This document shows, piece by piece, positions 59,610 to 64,000 of a DNA stretch of 64,000 nucleotides (positions are counted from its first letter, which is position 1; every line of letters begins with the position of its first letter). This stretch comes from Marinobacter xestospongiae. GTDB taxonomy: Bacteria; Pseudomonadota; Gammaproteobacteria; Pseudomonadales; Oleiphilaceae. Position numbers and translations under genes: made by a program. The stretch spans positions 17,995-81,994 of the forward strand of contig NZ_JAKZAK010000027.1 of assembly GCF_023156385.1 (NCBI RefSeq), given 5' to 3'. The notes beneath the pieces were generated by a model that was not told where the DNA came from, did not search any database, and was given only the letters and a program-made list of their open reading frames with translations.

Positions 59610-60644
59610 ATGGATATTACTGAACTGCTTGCCTTCTCGGCGAAACAGGGCGCGTCTGACTTGCACCTGTCTGCCGGCCTGCCCCCGATGATACGTGTGG
59701 ACGGTGACGTCCGGCGCATCAACCTGCCACCGATGGAACATAAAGAAGTCCACGGACTGATTTATGACATCATGAACGACAAGCAGCGCAAGGATTTCGA
59801 GGAGTTCCTGGAAACCGACTTCTCGTTCGAGGTGCCCGGCGTGGCCCGTTTCCGGGTCAACGCCTTCAACCAGAACCGTGGTGCCGGTGCGGTGTTCCGG
59901 ACCATTCCGTCCAAGGTGCTGACCATGGACGATCTGGGCATGGGTCAGGTGTTCAGGGACATCTCCTCGGTACCCCGCGGGCTGGTGCTGGTGACCGGGC
60001 CGACCGGTTCCGGTAAGTCCACCACCCTGGCAGCGATGCTGGACTATATTAATGACAGTCGCTACGAACACATTCTGACTATCGAGGACCCGATCGAATT
60101 CGTCCACGATTCCAAAAAATGTCTGGTGAACCAGCGGGAAGTACACCGGGATACCCTCGGCTTCAACGAGGCGCTGCGCTCGGCACTGCGGGAAGACCCC
60201 GACATCATCCTGGTAGGTGAGCTGCGGGACCTGGAAACCATTCGCTTGGCACTGACCGCGGCAGAGACCGGTCACCTGGTGTTCGGTACCCTGCACACCA
60301 CCTCGGCAGCCAAGACCATCGACCGGGTGGTGGACGTGTTCCCGGCGGAAGAGAAGTCCATGGTGCGGTCGATGCTGTCGGAGTCGCTGCAGGCGGTTAT
60401 CTCCCAGAGCCTGATGAAGAAGATGGGCGGTGGTCGGATCGCGGCCCACGAAATCATGATCGGGACCCCGGCCATCCGAAACCTGATCCGGGAAGACAAA
60501 GTGGCGCAGATGTACTCGGCGATCCAGACCGGTGGCTCGCTGGGCATGCAGACCCTGGATCAGTGTCTGGAACGGCTCCTGCAGAAAGGCCTGATCTCCC
60601 GCGAGGCGGCCCGGATGAAGGCCAAGATGCCGGACAACTTCTGA
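59610..60644 (+). CDS. pilT: type IV pilus retraction ATPase PilT
   Basis: A 344-residue hexameric ATPase of exactly the usual length. Walker A is GPTGSGKSTTL, the Asp box is EDPIEF, Walker B is DIILVGELRDLETI, the His box FGTLHTTSAAKTIDRVV follows, and the C-terminal AIRNLIREDK retraction motif is intact. It powers pilus retraction for twitching and DNA uptake. The ATG at 59610 has GAGGA upstream. pilU follows by 22 nt. Confidence 0.97.
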   Translation: MDITELLAFSAKQGASDLHLSAGLPPMIRVDGDVRRINLPPMEHKEVHGLIYDIMNDKQRKDFEEFLETDFSFEVPGVARFRVNAFNQNRGAGAVFRTIPSKVLTMDDLGMGQVFRDISSVPRGLVLVTGPTGSGKSTTLAAMLDYINDSRYEHILTIEDPIEFVHDSKKCLVNQREVHRDTLGFNEALRSALREDPDIILVGELRDLETIRLALTAAETGHLVFGTLHTTSAAKTIDRVVDVFPAEEKSMVRSMLSESLQAVISQSLMKKMGGGRIAAHEIMIGTPAIRNLIREDKVAQMYSAIQTGGSLGMQTLDQCLERLLQKGLISREAARMKAKMPDNF

Positions 60645-60666
60645 TTGCTAAGTACAGGGAACAGTC

Positions 60667-61788
60667 ATGGAATTTGAAAAACTACTGCGCCTGATGGTGG
60701 ACAAGGGCGGCTCCGACCTCTTCATCACCGCTGGCGTGCCCCCCAGCATGAAGGTTCACGGCAAGGTGCTGCCGGTGACCAAGAATGCCCTGACCCCGGA
60801 GCAGACCCGGGAGCTGGTCTACGGCGCGATGAACGACAAGCAGCGGGCCGAGTTCGACGAGACCCACGAGTGCAACTTTGCCATCAGTGCCCGCGGCATC
60901 GGCCGTTTCCGGGTCAGCGCGTTTTTCCAGCGCAACCTGTGTGGCATGGTGCTGCGGCGAATCGAGGTGAAGATTCCCCAGATCGATGACCTGTCGCTGC
61001 CGGAGATCGTCAAGGATCTGGCGATGACCAAGCGCGGTCTGATTATCTTTGTGGGGGCCACCGGTACCGGTAAGTCCACCTCCCTGGCCGCGATGCTGGG
61101 GCACCGTAACCGCAACAGCCGGGGCCACATCATCTCGATTGAGGACCCGATCGAATTTATTCACCAGCACCAGGGCTGCATCGTGACCCAGCGGGAAGTG
61201 GGGATCGATACCGAGAGTTTCGAGGTGGCGCTGAAGAATACCCTGCGACAGGCGCCGGATGTGATCCTGATCGGCGAGATCCGCACCAAGCAGACCATGG
61301 AGTACGCGGTGCAGTTTGCCGAGACCGGTCACCTCTGTCTGGCCACGCTGCACGCCAACAACGCCAACCAGGCCCTGGACCGGATTATCCAGTTCTTCAA
61401 TCCGGACCAGCATAACCAGACCTGGATGGACCTGTCCCTCAACCTCAAGGCCATCGTCGCCCAGCAACTGCTGCCGACCCCGGATGGCAAGGGACGCCGC
61501 GCGGCTATCGAGGTGTTGATCAACACCCCGCTGGTGTCTGACCTGATCCGCAAGGGTGAGGTTCACAAGCTCAAGGAGCTGATGACCAAGTCCACCGAGT
61601 CTGGCATGCAGACCTTCGACCAGGCGCTGTACCGGCTCTACGCCGACGGCCTGGTGACCTACGAGGATGCCCTCGCGCACGCCGACTCGGCCAACGACCT
61701 GCGTCTGATGATCAAGCTGGGGACCGATGCCCAGGGCGCCGACAAGCTGTCCTCCTCCGTCGACAAGCTGTCGATCCAGGGCGACTGA
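60667..61788 (+). CDS. pilU: type IV pilus retraction ATPase PilU
   Basis: A 373-residue PilT paralogue. Walker A is GATGTGKSTSL, the Asp box EDPIEF, Walker B VILIGEIRTKQTM, the His box LATLHANNANQALDRII. The C-terminal tail after LRLMIKLG differs from PilT, as expected. PilU assists PilT-dependent retraction under load. It forms an operon with pilT and is followed by a terminator candidate. Confidence 0.97.
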   Translation: MEFEKLLRLMVDKGGSDLFITAGVPPSMKVHGKVLPVTKNALTPEQTRELVYGAMNDKQRAEFDETHECNFAISARGIGRFRVSAFFQRNLCGMVLRRIEVKIPQIDDLSLPEIVKDLAMTKRGLIIFVGATGTGKSTSLAAMLGHRNRNSRGHIISIEDPIEFIHQHQGCIVTQREVGIDTESFEVALKNTLRQAPDVILIGEIRTKQTMEYAVQFAETGHLCLATLHANNANQALDRIIQFFNPDQHNQTWMDLSLNLKAIVAQQLLPTPDGKGRRAAIEVLINTPLVSDLIRKGEVHKLKELMTKSTESGMQTFDQALYRLYADGLVTYEDALAHADSANDLRLMIKLGTDAQGADKLSSSVDKLSIQGD

Positions 61789-61799
61789 GTCGTCTGTAA

Positions 61800-61842
61800 C
61801 GCAGCCAGTGCGGGCGGCCTGGCTGCGATCCTCCTCCCTTTT
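61800..61842 (+). terminator. terminator candidate after pilU
   Basis: An 8-bp stem CGCAGCCA/TGGCTGCG (61800-61807 with 61820-61827) and a 12-nt GC-rich loop are followed by a pyrimidine tract ending in TTTTA. Confidence 0.55.
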
Positions 61843-61900
61843 ATCTGGCTTGCGACTTTAGTCGTAGTTGGTTGTGTCCCTGAATGAATAGTATTGGCAT

Positions 61901-61930
61901 TTGAGGCCATTACCGTGTCGTGCGTATACT
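61901..61930 (+). promoter_or_regulatory. sigma-70-type promoter of the FadL-family gene
   Basis: TTGAGG (61901-61906) and TATACT (61925-61930) are separated by 18 nt and lie 26 nt upstream of the start codon. Confidence 0.5.
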
Positions 61931-61956
61931 CCGCCGCATTCCAAAAAGGGGGAGTT

Positions 61957-63360
61957 ATGTACAAAACAACACGTTATCTCGTCTCTGCCGCCCTGATTTC
62001 CGCGCCTGTCGTGGCATCCGCTGGTGGTTTCTCGCTCAATGAGCAAAGCGCCAGCGCCATGGGTGTGGCCAACGCGGGGGCTGCCGCCAACCCGGAAAAC
62101 GCCACCACGGTGTTCTTCAATCCCGCCGGCATGAGTCAACTGGAAGGCAACAACCTGTCGTTCGGTGCCGCCATCCTCAACATTGACGCCGAGCTGGACC
62201 GTCCGACCGGCTCCGCCACCGGCGCTGCCGGCGCCCCGGTGGATGGCAGCAGTGGTGGTGACTTTGCTCCCCTGGCGGTCCTGCCCAACCTGTACATGAC
62301 CTATGAGGTGAACGACAGCGTTGATGTCGGCTTCGGCATTCACGCCCCCTACGGCCTCAGCGCCGACTACGACAACGACTTCGTGGGTCGCTACTTCGCC
62401 GACAAGACCGAGCTCACCGCGATTGCCTTCAGCCCCTCCATTGCGCTGAATGACGGCAACGGCTTCTCCATGGGCTTCGGCGCCAACCTGATCTACGCCG
62501 AGGGCCGGCTGTCGAAGTTCCAGGACTACAGCCAGAACTACCAGCAGGCGCAGGCATCCGGTTATGACGGTCCGGCGTTTGAGGAAGGCTATTTCGATGT
62601 GGAAGGTGACGACATTGCGATGACGTTTACCTTTGGTCTGTTGTGGGAGGTCAGTGACCGCACCCAGTTTGGTCTGACCGCCCAGACCGGTACTGAACTG
62701 GAACTGGAAGGCGAGGCAACCCTCACCAACGTACCGGTGCCACAGATTGGCGCCGGTGGTCTGAACATGGCGTTCACCAACCTGGAGGAAGACGCCCGGG
62801 TACCGCTGGAGATTCCCGAGAGCATCTCCGTGGGCGCCCGTCATCAACTGACCGACAGCGTGACGTTGCTGGCCGGAGCTACCTGGGCCAAGTGGTCCCG
62901 TTTCGTGGCGCTGGACATCGAGAGCCGGGAACAGAATGGCGCGATCTCCACCGGCGTTGGCGCCCAGGACAAATTCGGTCGTCCGGGCATGATCGGCCAC
63001 GTCTCCGAAAACTGGAACGACACCTGGCAGGCCAACGTTGGTGTGATCTGGCAGGCGTCCCCTGCCTGGGCATTCAAGGCCGGTTACGCTTACGACCAGA
63101 CGCCGGTGGACGAGAGCTACCGTACCGCGCGGATTCCGTCTGACGACCGTCAGTGGCTGACTCTGGGTACCCAGTATGCCGATGCCCGCAGTGGCTGGAC
63201 GGTCGATGTGGCAGCGGGTGTGCTGCTGTTTGACGACGTTGACGTGGATGAGCGCGAGTACAACGTGGACAACGAGCCGCTGGCCAACGCCGCCCGTTTC
63301 CAGGGTACCTACGAGCTGGACGCCTGGGGCGCCTCAGTACAGCTCAGCAAACAGTTCTGA
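61957..63360 (+). CDS. FadL/OmpP1-family outer-membrane channel
   Basis: A 467-residue precursor with a signal peptide ending ASA-GGF. The mature start GGFSLNEQSASAMGVANAGA with NPENATTVFFNPAGMSQLEG is the FadL hatch signature, and a 14-stranded barrel follows, ending in a terminal phenylalanine (VQLSKQF). FadL proteins import long-chain fatty acids, alkanes or other hydrophobic molecules. GGGGGAG precedes the ATG. The long insertion after about residue 175 (YQQAQASGYDGPAFEEGYFD) is the usual variable loop. It may support hydrocarbon or lipid use. Confidence 0.93.
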   Translation: MYKTTRYLVSAALISAPVVASAGGFSLNEQSASAMGVANAGAAANPENATTVFFNPAGMSQLEGNNLSFGAAILNIDAELDRPTGSATGAAGAPVDGSSGGDFAPLAVLPNLYMTYEVNDSVDVGFGIHAPYGLSADYDNDFVGRYFADKTELTAIAFSPSIALNDGNGFSMGFGANLIYAEGRLSKFQDYSQNYQQAQASGYDGPAFEEGYFDVEGDDIAMTFTFGLLWEVSDRTQFGLTAQTGTELELEGEATLTNVPVPQIGAGGLNMAFTNLEEDARVPLEIPESISVGARHQLTDSVTLLAGATWAKWSRFVALDIESREQNGAISTGVGAQDKFGRPGMIGHVSENWNDTWQANVGVIWQASPAWAFKAGYAYDQTPVDESYRTARIPSDDRQWLTLGTQYADARSGWTVDVAAGVLLFDDVDVDEREYNVDNEPLANAARFQGTYELDAWGASVQLSKQF

Positions 63361-63409
63361 CCGGTCGCCTACCAGGCTCGACAGACGGCTCCGGCACAGC
63401 CCGGGGCCG

Positions 63410-63775
63410 TCAGCCCACCACCTGCCCCCGATAGATCACCTTGTTCCTTGGCGGTTCCGCTGCCACGCCAACCCGCTCCCGATCACTGCGCTCGATATCA
63501 TCCGCCAGGCGCTGGCCACGGTATCGGCGGCTGCTGTCTCCCTCCGGGTGCTCCGGATCAAAACCGGGGATCTGATGCTTGAGGCTGTCCCAGGTTCTGA
63601 CCAGTTGAGTTGATCGGGTGCGTCCGGCGAAATCCGCGAGCAGCTGGGGCAGCCGGTCTTCCGTGAGATGGAGTTTGACGCCGAATTCGGAGTGAATCAG
63701 TCGACGGCACTGGTGAACCAGCTTGAGCCGACCCGGGTCCAGTAACCAGCTCTGTTCGGGGGCTAGGGTGGTCAT
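63410..63775 (-). CDS. hypothetical protein, 121 aa
   Basis: Unrecognised small, charged cytosolic protein: SWLLDPGRLKLVHQCRRLIH, SEFGVKLHLTEDRLPQLLAD, then an arginine-rich tail (SRRYRGQRLADDIERSDRER). No signal or membrane segment. The ATG at 63775 has AGGAG at good spacing and is preferred to a frame opening 7 codons earlier. It is convergent with the FadL-family gene and followed upstream by terminator hairpins of a gene outside the window. Confidence 0.65.
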   Translation of the reverse strand: MTTLAPEQSWLLDPGRLKLVHQCRRLIHSEFGVKLHLTEDRLPQLLADFAGRTRSTQLVRTWDSLKHQIPGFDPEHPEGDSSRRYRGQRLADDIERSDRERVGVAAEPPRNKVIYRGQVVG

Positions 63776-63903
63776 AGGTACTGCTCCTGCTGACAAGGGT
63801 CACATCCTGGCTGCGATGGCAGCCGACAGGAGAGTCCAAGCGAAAATCGTGCCGTGCCGCCACGGCGCGGTTTGAGCGTTGTTGGCGGGTGTCCGAGATA
63901 AGA

Positions 63904-63925
63904 AAACGCCCCAAAAGGGGCGTTT
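63904..63925. terminator. bidirectional terminator hairpin
   Basis: Perfect 9-bp stem AAACGCCCC/GGGGCGTTT with an AAAA loop (63904-63912 and 63917-63925). Confidence 0.75.
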
Positions 63926-63937
63926 CAGACTGCTGAC

Positions 63938-63959
63938 AAACCCCGGTTTTCCGGGGTTT
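63938..63959. terminator. second bidirectional terminator hairpin
   Basis: Perfect 9-bp stem AAACCCCGG/CCGGGGTTT with a TTTT loop (63938-63946 and 63951-63959), 12 nt after the previous one. The tandem pair probably insulates the small gene at 63410 from transcription beyond the window. Confidence 0.75.
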
Positions 63960-64000
63960 GTTGCATTTGGTCGTTCTGTTTTCAGCCGACGGTCGCTTGA

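Overview
This 64 kb window is high-GC, densely coded chromosome from a gammaproteobacterium. It carries the conserved pseudomonad-type block pilU-pilT / yggS-proC-yggT-metX-metW-DUF4426-rdgB-hemW / trmB, a pst-phoU operon, glnK-amtB, speA/speE, a FadL-type outer-membrane channel and a full alginate operon. The mix suggests a marine, possibly hydrocarbon-using relative of Alcanivorax, Marinobacter or Pseudomonas. That placement is inference from gene content and order; there is no rRNA gene to anchor it.

Layout. 0-2 kb: a LysE exporter cut by the window edge, an AraC regulator and an unknown protein. 2-5.3 kb: an apparent operon of a chemoreceptor, an outer-membrane porin and a short PstS-like periplasmic protein, ended by a clear terminator. 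5.5-9.3 kb: uvrD, a PAS-GGDEF diguanylate cyclase and a hotdog thioesterase. 9.4-15.3 kb: Pho-box-driven pstS, a large imperfect hairpin, then pstC-pstA-pstB-phoU and a terminator. 15.3-17.1 kb: a lower-GC patch with a higBA toxin-antitoxin pair and two small unknown genes. 17.1-24 kb: a PilZ protein, a YbfF-like esterase, a strictosidine-synthase-like protein, a thioesterase, a quinone-oxidoreductase-like protein, a CPA1 antiporter and tcdA.

24.1-38.1 kb (minus strand) is the alginate operon in the order algD-8-44-K-E-I-J-F-X-L-G, rearranged relative to Pseudomonas and without algA. Polymerisation (Alg8/Alg44, with c-di-GMP-binding residues), acetylation (AlgI/J/F/X), lyase and export proteins look intact. 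AlgG lacks the DPHDRS catalytic motif and AlgK lacks a lipobox. The 849-bp region upstream of algD holds a strong sigma-54 promoter candidate, a 19-nt direct repeat and an orphan terminator pointing toward algD.

39-47.5 kb: an SDR enzyme, an ECF sigma/ChrR anti-sigma pair, an AraC regulator, the polyamine genes speA and speE, and glnK-amtB with a sigma-54 promoter and NtrC-like sites. 47.5-64 kb: ubiK, the YifB/ComM ATPase, trmB, the hemW-rdgB-DUF4426-metW-metX block, a dynamin-like GTPase inserted between metX and yggT, proC, yggS, pilT, pilU, a FadL-family channel and an unknown small protein.

Start codons were revised from ribosome-binding sites and gene overlaps where the longest reading frame was implausible. 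No tRNA, rRNA, CRISPR array or complete insertion sequence was seen.
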